From Pedobacter suwonensis (lineage in GTDB: Bacteria; Bacteroidota; Bacteroidia; Sphingobacteriales; Sphingobacteriaceae), in the NCBI RefSeq assembly GCF_900111825.1, contig NZ_FOJM01000014.1:62001-126000 (forward strand): a stretch of DNA of 64,000 nucleotides, written 5' to 3'. Each line of letters begins with the position of its first letter. Positions within the stretch are counted from its first letter, which is position 1. Below the pieces are notes generated by a model that made no database searches, had not been told where the DNA came from, and worked only from the letters and a program-made list of their open reading frames with translations. This document shows, in pieces, positions 1 to 9,600 of the stretch. The translations under genes and the position numbers were made by a program.

Positions 1-22
1 ATGAGTTGCGAGTTTTCTCAGC

Positions 23-81
23 CCCCAATAGCTCCGCTATGGGGCAAGATTCTTTTTGTGGGAATAATCCACAGGATTATT
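23..81. other. Two adjacent stem-loops, possible oriT-like region
   Basis: The first hairpin pairs CCCCAATAGC (23-32) with GCTATGGGG (36-44) around a TCC loop, with one bulged A. The second pairs AATAATCC (63-70) with GGATTATT (74-81) around ACA. Closely spaced hairpins like these are common at transfer origins, and an RteC-type regulator lies 2 kb away. No relaxase gene is in the window, so an oriT role is inference; they could equally end a gene lying to the left. Confidence 0.3.
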
Positions 82-322
82 GTCAGACAAAAAGACATCT
101 TGCGGGTATAAAAAAACTAAGATTTTAATGGCAAACCAAACCAGCAGTATTAGGTGATCACTAAGATGGCGCACAACTTTAGCTGATCTGATTTGACATC
201 ATCATTTCCTAGATTGATAGGTCTTACTTTAACATAAATCCGTATTGCATGAATTTGAAGCCCAAACATACTTGAGGCGTCCAAATTCCGGGACCAGCGA
301 ATGATTCTTAAAATCAAGACAC

Positions 323-345
323 AAAAAAAGGGGCCAGATGGCCCC
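323..345 (-). terminator. Rho-independent terminator (minus-strand reading)
   Basis: GGGGCC (330-335) and GGCCCC (340-345) form a perfect 6-bp GC stem around AGAT. Seven A residues (323-329) become a T-run on the minus strand. It could end leftward transcription starting from the HTH gene at 1746-2033. Confidence 0.6.
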
Positions 346-487
346 TCCTACCTAAACTAAAAACTAAAACAAAAAACAAAGTTTTTAAAAACGGTATACC
401 GGGATTACTCACGTAAGTCCATACGGACCTGGCCGTCGCCTGCCTCTGCGCTTTCGTATTATTGATACAATCTCAACTTCGCAAGAA

Positions 488-574
488 TTTTCCGTTCCTC
501 ACGGAAAAATGCTTCATCCCACAATTTCAAAGAACCGATGCTATGCACCTATCTATCTGCCAACGGCAGATAGA
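488..574. ncRNA. Structured intergenic segment with two strong hairpins
   Basis: TTTTCCGT (488-495) pairs with ACGGAAAA (501-508), and TCTATCTGCC (552-561) pairs perfectly with GGCAGATAGA (565-574) around AAC. A 63-codon frame (462-653, TTG start) crosses both stems but looks unlike a real protein. The two compact hairpins suggest a small RNA or a DNA-processing site. RteC-type elements are known to encode a small RNA that represses transfer, but no match to it can be claimed here. Confidence 0.3.
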
Positions 575-750
575 ACTAATATCGAAAGCAGCTATAAAAA
601 CAGCTTCCATAAAAGCAATGCTCAACTTGATCGATTCTGACGAATCTCACTAAGCAGGGCATTTGCTCTCTAGTTATTTCGTTAGTGGCAAAACGGGTTA
701 TTCCGTTTCATTGACCAAACGTATCCAGTAATTTAGAGTGATAAAATTTT

Positions 751-803
751 TGACCTGAATTGGCCTAAATTGGCCGCTAAATGAACCTAAAGTGACCTAA
801 AAG
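751..803 (+). repeat. Five iteron-like direct repeats
   Basis: Degenerate repeats of TGACCTAAA type start at 751, 761, 771, 782 and 793: TGACCTGAAT, TGGCCTAAAT, TGGCCGCTAAA, TGAACCTAAAG, TGACCTAAAAG. The 10-11-bp spacing puts every copy on the same face of the helix, as in replication iterons or cooperative repressor sites. No replication gene is visible nearby. Confidence 0.5.
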
Positions 804-1234
804 TTCTTTTTCCCCGTCGTGCCATAACCTGTAATTAACATTGTGGCCGAGGTAAACTGGGAATAGATCATCAAGAATTCGGTAAGTGGACCTTTTTAAA
901 TCGCAGTGCTAAGTGCATAAATTGATTGATATCATAAGCTTATAAATTTTTCAAACCTTAGCCACAGCTAATAAAATTAGCTCTTTAGAATGTCAGATAT
1001 ATTCATTTTGATCCGCTATTCACGGATGCCAAGGATCTATTCAAACTGATTATTCTGGAAGAATTAGGCTAATAAAAACCATGGATGGAAAGTGAAAAAG
1101 ACAAAGCTTGATGCTAACAAACGCGCGCATTTGATCTATATTTTTTTTATATTGCATCTGAAGGTTACTATATAACAATATGGCTTTTCTACTTTAATAC
1201 GAAGGGAAAATTATTTAATCTATAATTAAATGTT

Positions 1235-1678
1235 ATGGGTACATTCAGACTACGTTTTGAAAAAGGAAGGGATGATTGGGAATACGGCTATATCACCCTT
1301 AAGATTCTGCAAAACACCAATATTATTTCCGGATCTAAACAAGGTGTGGTAGTTGTTACCACCTATGAAATTCTAGATAAGCAGGATGAACTTAACGAAC
1401 AGCTTTATAACGGTGAGGCAACCTTAAATTATAGACAGACCCTTTATTTTATCCAGGCGACCGATCATATCTCAAAAATACTCGTTTCAATGGGTGAACC
1501 TTTATACTCAAACCTTTTTTCCATCGTGAATGGATTCACTGATCGCTTTAAAAACTTACAGGAATTTGAAACATATTACCTTGACTATTCTACCGGCCTG
1601 TTGGCTTTGGTAAAAAGAGAATTTGATAAAGAGCCAGAACTCAAGGGCGCACTGGAAAAATTGCTTAACGACGAATAA
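1235..1678 (+). CDS. Orphan cytoplasmic protein, 147 aa
   Basis: This is an intact 147-residue reading frame with no signal peptide, membrane segment or motif that I recognise. The composition is that of a soluble alpha/beta protein: mixed charge, an aromatic-rich middle and an acidic, lysine-rich C-terminus ending N-D-E. A long AT-rich leader precedes it. It sits between the iteron-like repeats and the convergent HTH gene in the regulatory end of the putative mobile element, so an element-specific role is plausible, but no function can be assigned. One copy of the GTGGTA-N5-TACCAC motif lies inside the gene at 1346-1362, where it encodes a run of Val and Thr. Confidence 0.6.
   Translation: MGTFRLRFEKGRDDWEYGYITLKILQNTNIISGSKQGVVVVTTYEILDKQDELNEQLYNGEATLNYRQTLYFIQATDHISKILVSMGEPLYSNLFSIVNGFTDRFKNLQEFETYYLDYSTGLLALVKREFDKEPELKGALEKLLNDE
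1346..1362. promoter_or_regulatory. GTGGTA-N5-TACCAC palindrome, copy 1 (intragenic)
   Basis: GTGGTA (1346-1351), a 5-nt spacer GTTGT, then TACCAC (1357-1362). It lies in coding sequence for Val-Val-Val-Thr-Thr, so it may be fortuitous, but half-sites and spacing match the two intergenic copies at 2120 and 3532. Confidence 0.3.
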
Positions 1679-1745
1679 TCTAGGATTACCACCTAGCTAG
1701 ATCTCGCCTCAAACTTAAGAACTTTCTCAACTGATACGTAGTTAC

Positions 1746-2033
1746 TTATACCCGCCCCCTCCTTTTACTTTCCAGGAATTCCTCTTGCAGTTCACTTTTG
1801 TAGAATCTATCTCCACCGGGAAGCTTGCTGGGTTTTAAAATTCCTTTCCTGACCTTTCTCTTGTAAGTACTATCACTTATCCCAAGATACTCCATCACTT
1901 CAAGCCGCGTTAGCATTTGATCCTCGGGCAGTGTTAGGTTGCCATAGGACTTGGAATATATAAGTTGCATAATTTCATAAATTTTCAGCAAGACGTCAAG
2001 GATTGCATTCAATTTTTCCATATTAAGTTCCAT
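1746..2033 (-). CDS. Excisionase/MerR-type HTH DNA-binding protein
   Basis: A 95-residue protein with a helical N-terminus (1-38) and a winged helix-turn-helix at about 41-82, with the layout of Bacteroidota HTH_17 excisionase-like proteins: LTRLEVMEYLGISDSTYKRK, then a GGDRFYKSEL wing. Proteins of this kind bind DNA next to recombination or regulatory genes of conjugative transposons. It points away from rteC, and a GGTGGTA-N5-TACCACC palindrome (2119-2137) lies about 85 bp upstream of its start, a natural position for autoregulation. Length is normal for the family. It may be a directionality factor or a plain repressor; nothing in the sequence separates these. Confidence 0.7.
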   Translation of the reverse strand: MELNMEKLNAILDVLLKIYEIMQLIYSKSYGNLTLPEDQMLTRLEVMEYLGISDSTYKRKVRKGILKPSKLPGGDRFYKSELQEEFLESKRRGRV

Positions 2034-2118
2034 TAGTTTCAGAAAAAAACCTTTATTTTTATAACCAATTTTTGTTACAAAAAGAAGAAACTATGTCTAA
2101 TACGTCAAGTTCTAGAAA

Positions 2119-2137
2119 GGTGGTAGAAATTACCACC
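2119..2137. promoter_or_regulatory. GTGGTA-N5-TACCAC palindrome, copy 2
   Basis: GGTGGTA (2119-2125), spacer GAAAT, TACCACC (2131-2137), in the divergent interval between the HTH gene and rteC. Read on the opposite strand, the 17-bp core differs from the copy at 3532-3548 at one spacer position only. Likely an operator for a local regulator. Confidence 0.55.
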
Positions 2138-2282
2138 CCCCACTAATTTTGATCTAAAACAGAAATCTTGAAAATTAATTATAGAGCTTGAAAGTCTGTT
2201 CGTCACGGCAATAATTACCTTCTAAACTTCTACCATTATCCCTGGTGTAAAACAATTTCAATTATTAGAAGTATCAGATAAT

Positions 2283-2303
2283 TTTAGGTTTTTATAACCT
2301 AAA
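2283..2303. promoter_or_regulatory. Inverted repeat 13 bp upstream of the RteC-like gene
   Basis: TTTAGGTT (2283-2290) and AACCTAAA (2296-2303) form a perfect 8-bp inverted repeat with spacer TTTAT. It ends 13 bp before the ATG at 2317, so it could be an operator or a leader hairpin controlling translation. Confidence 0.4.
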
Positions 2304-2316
2304 TGCATTCTCATCC

Positions 2317-3438
2317 ATGAATATCGAACTCGGCTATCTCTATCAGATAATTGATTCAATAACGAATAAATCAATAGCGTTTGCACCAGAAGACAATAGT
2401 GAATCTGATATTTTGAATGAGGTAAACAGATTAAAACAAAAAATTCATTCCTGTGTACCGGAGAGCAAATGCGGTTTACAAGATTTTATTCATCTACAGT
2501 TAACATCCATTGGCAGAATGATAAACCAGATTGAGGATGTTTTGAAACAAGGGATTGAAAGTGAAGATCATCGCAAGCTGTTAGAAGTTATGTTGTTTTC
2601 ACTTGAAGAACTCTTAAATTATCTATGGAAATACTATCCTTTAGAATTTGATCTTTCGATTCAGCCATCAACCTCAGCAATGGAAAAGTATCAGCAGGAA
2701 AATCAGGAAAAAATTGATGCTGCTCTACATTATATAAATTATCTTGAAATCAGTCAGGATCTAAAAGGAATTATCAGAGATACTCTTTATCTTAAGCTAT
2801 CAGGCACTACGACTTATAAGTGGATTTCATTTAATTTAGAGCTTATAAATTATCTTTGCGACAACAATGATACCCAGCTTTCAGAAGAAGCTATCATTGG
2901 AAGGCTTATTTCAAGACAGTTCAACCATCCCCGTTTCTACGAATTCTGCCACACAGTTGTTATCGAAAAACTCAATAGCCTATCAGCAATATCTGATCAC
3001 TACCGGGAACTAATTTACATGCGTAAATCCCTAATTCAGATCCCTGCATTTGCTGTTTCCCTATATTCGCCTTTCTCTGAAGCAATAAAAGATTCGCTCT
3101 TAAAATTGTTTGATTCTGAGCTTGAGTTTCTAAAAGAATTAGATTTTATAAATACTGAACTGGTAAATTCCGGACTCTTGGATTCAACATACAAAGTGTC
3201 ACTATCAGTAAAGCAATTGGCCTTTTATATCTTTCTGAATGTTGAGGCTGGAATTATCATAGAGCAAAAGGCGACACGCATACATCAGTATGTCATATCA
3301 CATGTAAGCACTGCTGAAAAGCCTGAAATTTCAGAAAAAAGTTTTAGCAATGGGTATTACGTACATAATCCTGAAGATATCCGTAGAGTATCTGAAAAAT
3401 TGGCAAGAATGCTTGCGATCGCTCAAGAAAAATACTAA
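2317..3438 (+). CDS. RteC-family regulator
   Basis: A 373-residue soluble, helix-rich protein. The C-terminal block at about 296-350 has the RteC signature: SVKQLAFYIFLNVEAGII, then a spaced SHVSTAEKPEISEKSFSNGYY region equivalent to the winged-helix part of RteC. In CTnDOT-type elements RteC binds inverted repeats and activates genes controlling excision and transfer. The ATG at 2317 is the first in frame and follows an inverted repeat. Length is somewhat above that of classical RteC, as is common in Sphingobacteriaceae. The neighbouring HTH protein and repeated GTGGTA-N5-TACCAC motifs support a regulatory module. The family is seen from motif layout; the target is inferred. Confidence 0.75.
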   Translation: MNIELGYLYQIIDSITNKSIAFAPEDNSESDILNEVNRLKQKIHSCVPESKCGLQDFIHLQLTSIGRMINQIEDVLKQGIESEDHRKLLEVMLFSLEELLNYLWKYYPLEFDLSIQPSTSAMEKYQQENQEKIDAALHYINYLEISQDLKGIIRDTLYLKLSGTTTYKWISFNLELINYLCDNNDTQLSEEAIIGRLISRQFNHPRFYEFCHTVVIEKLNSLSAISDHYRELIYMRKSLIQIPAFAVSLYSPFSEAIKDSLLKLFDSELEFLKELDFINTELVNSGLLDSTYKVSLSVKQLAFYIFLNVEAGIIIEQKATRIHQYVISHVSTAEKPEISEKSFSNGYYVHNPEDIRRVSEKLARMLAIAQEKY

Positions 3439-3530
3439 ACTTATTAAAAACTGCTCCAGCTTGCTAAAAATTATGTCTGTAGAAATAAATTTTATTGCGT
3501 TCTAGTACGAATTAACAGGCAGGTGGTGGG

Positions 3531-3549
3531 GGTGGTAAATTCTACCACT
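3531..3549. promoter_or_regulatory. GTGGTA-N5-TACCAC palindrome, copy 3
   Basis: GTGGTA (3532-3537), spacer AATTC, TACCAC (3543-3548), 16 bp before the first ATG of the Crp-like gene. A direct run of GGTGG motifs precedes it (3522-3535). The position suits repression of that gene. Confidence 0.5.
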
Positions 3550-3564
3550 TGACCGGTAGGCTTC

Positions 3565-4158
3565 ATGTTGTATAATTTTACATTTATGAATTTTACAACA
3601 TTTTGCAAGCATCTTGAAGGTTATGGCCATGTTTCCTCTGCCCTAAAGGCCTATCTTAGAATTGCTTTAAAAGACCATAAACTCAAAAACAATGAGTTGC
3701 TTGATGGAAATTTGCGCAATAGTTTTCCAATTATATTTGTGAGACGAGGATTATTAAAGACTGAGCTTGAAAGCAAATTAGATCCAGGAAAAAAAATGCT
3801 CAGATTTCATTTCGAAGGGTCAATCGTCCCGAATTTGATTGAAAAAAACTTTAATGATTTTAAACTAGAAACCTCTGGTCTGGACGACACCACAATTATG
3901 GTAATTTCTAAAGGTCATACACAGAACTTATTTAAACTCTTTCCCGAATTCAATCAGCTGATTACAAATTTATTAGATGAAGTAATATTGGAACATTTTC
4001 ATCAGACATTTGACACACATCATCTGAAAGGCGAGGAACGGCTGGAGTACCTGTTAAGAAAACATCCCGACATTTTTCAATTGGCCCCGGTCAATGATAT
4101 TGCAGCATTTATTGGGATGCATGCCAATACGCTCAGCGGGTTAAAAAATAAAAGCTAA
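3565..4158 (+). CDS. Crp/Fnr-family transcriptional regulator
   Basis: A 197-residue protein laid out like the Bacteroidota Crp-like family: N-terminal helices, a cNMP-binding-type beta domain (about 20-130), then the signature ERLEYLLRKHPDIFQLAPVN and a short HTH (DIAAFIGMHANTLSGLKNK, about 177-196). It ends right after the recognition helix, as usual for this subfamily. The first ATG is used here; an ATG at 3586 gives MNFTTFCKHLEG and fits family N-termini equally well. The palindrome at 3532-3548 just upstream suggests control by a regulator of the same module. The ligand is unknown, and many of these proteins do not bind cAMP. Confidence 0.8.
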   Translation: MLYNFTFMNFTTFCKHLEGYGHVSSALKAYLRIALKDHKLKNNELLDGNLRNSFPIIFVRRGLLKTELESKLDPGKKMLRFHFEGSIVPNLIEKNFNDFKLETSGLDDTTIMVISKGHTQNLFKLFPEFNQLITNLLDEVILEHFHQTFDTHHLKGEERLEYLLRKHPDIFQLAPVNDIAAFIGMHANTLSGLKNKS

Positions 4159-4294
4159 ATTAATTATGTGCATTTCAGGCATTTTTCTAATGCAGATTAG
4201 GTTATTTATTTAAAAAGATAGCTTTTTTCTAATTATCGTTAGCTGCCTTACCAACTTTAACTTATGAGATTTGCTTTACAAAAAGAAGCAAATC

Positions 4295-4732
4295 ATGAAA
4301 GATCAATATATAAAGATCGCAACCAGCTTATTAATAATTCTCTGGATTTACACTGCAGGATCTAAGCTTATAGATTACCAGGATTTTAAGCACCAGTTGA
4401 GGCTCCAGCATTTTTCATCAACAATGATCAGTATACTGCAGTGGGCAATCCCATTTATAGAGATAATAGCTGCAGCCCTATTGACCTTCTTGCAAACGCG
4501 AAGAATTGGTCTTTACCTTTCTACGATTCTATTAATTGCATTTACCGGATATATAACATTAATACTAAGTGGATTTTACATAAAAACACCATGTAGCTGT
4601 GGTGGCATTTTAAAATCAATGGGCTGGCGTACACATTTGGTATTTAATATTTTCTTTCTCCTGCTAAATATTGTAACCGTCTACTTTATACATTCTAAAG
4701 AAAGGAGGCCAGGAAAAGGATTTGCAATTTGA
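4295..4732 (+). CDS. MauE/DoxX-like redox-associated membrane protein
   Basis: Starting at the ATG at 4295 rather than the upstream TTG at 4271, the protein has 145 residues and four hydrophobic helices (about 9-25, 45-66, 72-92, 113-132). Between helices 3 and 4 is C100-S-C102-G-G, the CxCGG feature of MauE-like proteins that pass reducing equivalents across the inner membrane. The short basic tail is cytoplasmic. A TlpA-type thioredoxin and a secreted protein with two cysteines are nearby, suggesting a thiol-redox role in the envelope. It is followed 107 bp later by the secreted protein gene in the same direction. Confidence 0.75.
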   Translation: MKDQYIKIATSLLIILWIYTAGSKLIDYQDFKHQLRLQHFSSTMISILQWAIPFIEIIAAALLTFLQTRRIGLYLSTILLIAFTGYITLILSGFYIKTPCSCGGILKSMGWRTHLVFNIFFLLLNIVTVYFIHSKERRPGKGFAI

Positions 4733-4839
4733 AATGATTACAGTCTGGAAGCCTTTCTGTTATCGATTACAATAATTTGAACCATAATTCAACTAAACTT
4801 TTTTGGATATTTTTTCAAGCAAAAAATACCTACTAAAAT

Positions 4840-5226
4840 ATGAATACATTACGCAAAATAGGCTTTGGAGCCTACGCATTACTGTTAGGTTTAACAGTTT
4901 TGTTCACGCAGTCTGCATTTAAGGCTGCGAATGGTAAAATTTCAAAATTTGAAGCTTTTACCTTTTATTATCATGGTCCAGCAACTTACACTATCAGTGA
5001 GGTTGAGGATGAAAACAATTGGAGCACTACTCCTCCAGAAGACGAATGCAGTGGTAATGATAAAGCTTGTGAGATCACTATTGATCGTAGTTATGTGAAT
5101 AATCCAGACACTGCGCCAACAGTAAAATCCACTTTGAACCTGACTGCGGGTTTAAGTTCAGCCAGTCTTGCCCGTGTAACCGGGTCTTCGGACGGGTCAA
5201 TGACTTACGCCAATAATCAGCAGTAA
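4840..5226 (+). CDS. Small secreted protein (DUF6520-like)
   Basis: 128 residues with a signal peptide: basic N-terminus, hydrophobic core 10-24, probable cleavage near 30. The mature part contains an FTFYYHG segment and two cysteines (C70, C77) in ECSGNDKACEI, then a Ser/Thr-rich tail. Size, layout and pairing with a MauE-like gene resemble Bacteroidota DUF6520 proteins, whose function is unknown. The cysteine pair next to a MauE-like and a TlpA gene makes it a candidate substrate of the redox partners. A hairpin terminator directly follows. Confidence 0.6.
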   Translation: MNTLRKIGFGAYALLLGLTVLFTQSAFKAANGKISKFEAFTFYYHGPATYTISEVEDENNWSTTPPEDECSGNDKACEITIDRSYVNNPDTAPTVKSTLNLTAGLSSASLARVTGSSDGSMTYANNQQ

Positions 5227-5234
5227 ATGAAACT

Positions 5235-5260
5235 AGGGCAGGACTATCCAGTCCAGCCCT
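5235..5260. terminator. Bidirectional terminator hairpin between convergent genes
   Basis: AGGGC-A-GGAC (5235-5244) pairs with GTCC-A-GCCCT (5251-5260) across a TATCCA loop with one A-A mismatch; TTT follows on the plus strand. It separates the secreted-protein gene from the convergent susD-like gene. Confidence 0.65.
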
Positions 5261-5283
5261 GTTTCCACTATCAATTAACTAAT

Positions 5284-6642
5284 CTAATTTTGTTGCAATC
5301 CCTGCTCAATGATGTCAGTTGGCAATGGCAAAGCATAAAACTTGGAATTTGGCTCAAGAGAATATATAACTCCATTTAATGCCCGCTTAAGTGTAATCCC
5401 AGCACCTTCCACGTTATATCTTTTGATGTCAGCCCATCTAATATTCCTCATAAGTAATTCCTTCCGCCGCTCTTCCCTGACTTTAGAAAGTGCATCAACT
5501 TTCCCTATCGCTGTGACAGGTATAAAAGGAACTGAGTTCTTCCATCTTTTTTTCCTTAATAAATTCAGATCTGTCAAAGCTGCTTCTATATTTCCAAGGT
5601 AAGCATTCGCCTCTGCTCTATTTAGGATCATCTCATCCGTTGCCAAACCACTAAAAAAAGTTGTTGAACTTGAGGCATAACTGCCCTTGAATTGCTGATA
5701 CTGACCATTCGGCCTAAAAAACGCTTTTTTGCGCAGATCATCTGCACTATAGGAGTTGTATAACAGGGTATCAATTTTCCCTCTTGAAGTTGAATGAATT
5801 GAAAATCCGAAGTTAAGTTCTGTGTAGAAAATAGTTTCTTTATTAAACCGCTTAAACGGGACATTTAGATCAATCCCCAATAAATCAGTATCTGAATTAT
5901 AATCTATCAAACTTGACTTTATTTTCAGGCATTCATCGGCATATTTAAATGCGGCAGCGTAATCACCCATGTAGAGCTTCACCCTGCTCAATAAGGCAAA
6001 CGCAGCTGCCCTGGAAGGCCTTAAGGTATTCTCTCCTACATTTGGCAATAACAATAGCGATTCTTCAATATCCGAGATAACCCTATCTAAGCATTTTTTT
6101 ACCGTAGCCCGCTCCGATTTGACATTAAAATCGGACGATAGTCTCAAAACAATTCCCAGATCCCTTTCTGAAGTTGCCGGGTTATATGCTAAACCGAATG
6201 TTGTAGTCAAGCAATAAAAATAATAACTTCTAAAAAAAAGCGCTGATCCTTTAATATTATCCCACTGTTTTGAGTTTAAGTCATCTCTAGGAATGGTGGG
6301 TAGTATCTCAAGACATAAATTGGAATTATACACTGGGAGATAGGCGTCTGACCAGTCATTCCCAAATCTATAGTCTATAGATTTCCAAAGATATACGTCT
6401 CTTAGTGTCTGGTTAAATCCACTAAGTGTTGTTGGGAGTAGAAAAAAATCATCTGCTTCGCTTTCTCCATAAGATGGAGTTCTCATCAGGTTCATAGTAG
6501 CGCCATCGTCAAGCATTCCCTGGAGGTCGTCTACAGTTTTTGGAACGATTAGTTTGGCATCAGATTTTTTATCGAGGTATTTGTCACAACCAGACAAAAT
6601 GTTCATGCCCACTAGTATCAATAATATGCTGAATCTGTACAT
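5284..6642 (-). CDS. SusD/RagB-family outer-membrane lipoprotein
   Basis: The start MYRFSILLILVGMNILSGC at 6642 is preferred because it gives a clean lipoprotein signal (lipobox LSGC, Cys19) 25 bp after the susC-like stop; a longer frame reaching 6744 would overlap susC. The 452-residue protein has the SusD layout: an N-terminal segment with the usual Tyr/Leu/Asp motif after the lipid anchor, TPR-like helices in the middle (AAAFALLSRVKLYMGDYAAA), and a C-terminal region with LATDEMILNRAEANAYLGN and EERRKELLMRNIRWADIKRY. It forms the lid over the SusC barrel for nutrient capture. It is the last gene of the tlpA-susC-susD operon. No glycan enzymes are nearby, so the substrate may not be a polysaccharide. 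Confidence 0.9.
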   Translation of the reverse strand: MYRFSILLILVGMNILSGCDKYLDKKSDAKLIVPKTVDDLQGMLDDGATMNLMRTPSYGESEADDFFLLPTTLSGFNQTLRDVYLWKSIDYRFGNDWSDAYLPVYNSNLCLEILPTIPRDDLNSKQWDNIKGSALFFRSYYFYCLTTTFGLAYNPATSERDLGIVLRLSSDFNVKSERATVKKCLDRVISDIEESLLLLPNVGENTLRPSRAAAFALLSRVKLYMGDYAAAFKYADECLKIKSSLIDYNSDTDLLGIDLNVPFKRFNKETIFYTELNFGFSIHSTSRGKIDTLLYNSYSADDLRKKAFFRPNGQYQQFKGSYASSSTTFFSGLATDEMILNRAEANAYLGNIEAALTDLNLLRKKRWKNSVPFIPVTAIGKVDALSKVREERRKELLMRNIRWADIKRYNVEGAGITLKRALNGVIYSLEPNSKFYALPLPTDIIEQGLQQN

Positions 6643-6667
6643 AACGTTTATTTTAAAATTTTTAGCA

Positions 6668-9600
6668 TTAAAAACTTCCCCTGATCCCAAATGTGTAACC
6701 CTCAAATGGGTTGATGCGCCCAACATAATCAGGATCGATACCATCCTTGTTTGCCCTCCAGATTATCCCAAGAGATGTGGCATTAAAAAAAAGATCAAAA
6801 GTTCGAAACGGAAATCTCCATTTACCCGCATCGAACCTATATCCAAGATTGACATAATCTAACCGGATATTATCACCGCGAATTATGTTGACCTCTGAAT
6901 TTTGGTAAAAAGAATCACTTAGACCATTTATTGGATAGATAAATGCGGGAACATTGGTGAACGATTCATCCCCCGGCTTCTGCCAGCGCTTCTCATAATC
7001 AGCATTTCCAATTCCAGAATTCACTAGAGAATTATAGGAAATAGTCTCTTTTCGCGCGAAATACCCAAACCTATAACTCAGGTTAAAAGATAAAGTTATG
7101 TTCTTGAAATTAAACGAATTGATCAAAGAGCCAAAGTAAACTGGACTTGCTGGGCCTATGTACCTGATATTGTCGCCATTTAGATTTCCTTCCGCAGAAA
7201 TTGCAGCATAATCTGTACTTACGGCTCCCTTTAAGTAACCTTGTGGCAGGCCGCTGGAATTGAGTCCTGCCCACTTATATGCTGCTATTGCATACAAGGG
7301 TTTTCCCTCAATGGGTGTAATAGACTGTCCAGCACCCAAAAGCCCAAATATCCCTGTCACACTCTGCCTGTAATATTTAACAGTTTTATTTTCAGAGTAA
7401 TTAAAATATAGGTCCGTATCCCATTTAACATTACCCGATTGAACATTGAGGGAATGAAATTCTGCATCTACACCATAGCCTTTCATATCAGCCACATTTC
7501 TGGTAACATCAGCGGCTCCGCCCCAAGCCGTATAATCGAATGGAGTGAGTCCATATAGATCAGATCCCCTTTTTATGTAATAAGCAATTGAACCTTTAAT
7601 TCGATCCTTTCTGGTTGCAAAATCAATTTTTATATTTAACTGGGAAAGCTGTTCCCATTTGAGATCGGGATTATTGATCGTTCTAATCCTGACGTATGGT
7701 AGTCCAGTAATCGCATTAGAACCATAAAGCCCCACAGGTGATGCCGTTCTTGAAAGGTCTACATTGCCACTATACCCAAATGTTGATGTTAGCCTTAGTA
7801 TGGGAAGCTCTCTTAAATTATAAAAATTCTCGTCAGAAATAGTCCATCCTAATCCAGCTGACCACAAAGGCTTCCATTTATCATTGGTATTTGCCCCAAA
7901 AATATTTGAGCCATCTTTTCTAACACTTGCAGATACTGTATATTTTCCTTTCAGAGAATATACAGCATTTCCGTACAGACTAATAAAACGATAATCAAGT
8001 TTTGTGAGTACGTCACCAGAGCTAATCTGATTGGTACTTCCAGTAATAAAATTGGGAAAACTATTAATGTAATCTACGTTCCCGTATGTCAAAGGATCGC
8101 CATTATACCCGTAAAATAAATTAGTATTACCATCGGTTCCACTGTTTCTCGCCTCTGCGCCGACAATAATATTAACAGAATGGACACCAAAATTTTTAAT
8201 TCCATTCAATTGGAATCGGTAGGTCGCAGAGTTAATGTTATTCTGTGCAACCCGTGATATACCTCCCTTGGGAATATTATATTTCACGATACCTGTAGAT
8301 CTGTTTAATTGGGAATAACTGTTAACAAGATTTCTTGCGTAATAACTGTTTACTGAATAGTCATCTGTTGAGATTTCCTGCTGAAACTGCTGCTGGTATG
8401 TAAGATCGGCCGAAAGGAAGGATAGAATTTTATAGTTCAATGATATTGATCCATAGATTTCCCTCCGCTTCTGTTTAAATATTGTATTTTCATATTCATT
8501 AGCAGGATAATATTTCCAATCCAACAATTTACCGCCGCCGGCAGTATCAGTATATATTTGCCGATAAACCTGAGCCAACGGAATAGCATTACCCAATTCA
8601 TCTTCAAATTTCAGATATGTCGGTTGCCTACCTGCAGAACTTAAGCTGCCATAAACGGGTCTTCCATTTTGGAAAGAAGCGGCTGTGAGTAAGATATTGG
8701 TTGATAAGGTAAGCTTTGAGCTAACCTTATAACTATGCGCAAAACGTAAGTTAGTTCGCTGAGTGGAGGAATAGCTTTCATCAACCGTCTGATCATGACC
8801 TGCTGAAAGTGAGTAAGAATTATTAATAGCTCCCCCCCTTATTGATAATGCATACTGTTGGGTTACGGCGTGTCTGTAAAATGATTTCAGATAGCTATCC
8901 CTAACATCTTTGCTTCTTAATAAATCAAGTTGCTTAGTAGCCTCTACATTTGTTAACTTATTAGATCTCAAAGCCAATAATATTTCTACAACAGGGGTCA
9001 AAGCCTGATATCCAGTATTAATACGATTGTCAAAAAACCCTTTTTCAAATAACATTTTTTCGACGTCTATATAATCACTCGAGCTCATCGTCCTAAACGA
9101 ACCTAAATTGGGTTTTTCGTTAACTGTCGTGTTTGCATTGAATGAAACTACGATATCCTGATTATACCGACCTTTTTTGGTAGCGATAACTATAACGCCA
9201 TTTCCTGCTCTTGCACCCCAAATAGAAGCCGCTGATGCATCTTTAAGAATGGAAATATCCTGAACATCAAAAGGATTAATGTTATTGATATTACCCTCAT
9301 ATATAAATCCATCAACCACGATCAGAGGATCAAGAGGACCATTGATGGTGCCCAGACCACGGATGGATATTCCGGTTGTATTTTGTGGGTTCCCATTAGC
9401 TTTCCCAACATTCAGTGTTACACCTGAAGTCTGACCTATAATTCTGTCCAGAATATTGGTTCCCGTTCTTGCATTTAACCTTTTCTCATCGATTACAGAA
9501 ACACTGCCATTTACCTCATTAGGTCTTACCCGTTGATAACCTGTACTAATCTGCACATCACCAAGATCACGGATTTCAGGCACCATTTTAACTGAGAGAT

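Noticed and set aside
462..653. 63-residue frame at the left end
   Set aside because: It starts with TTG, crosses two strong hairpins and has no protein-like features.
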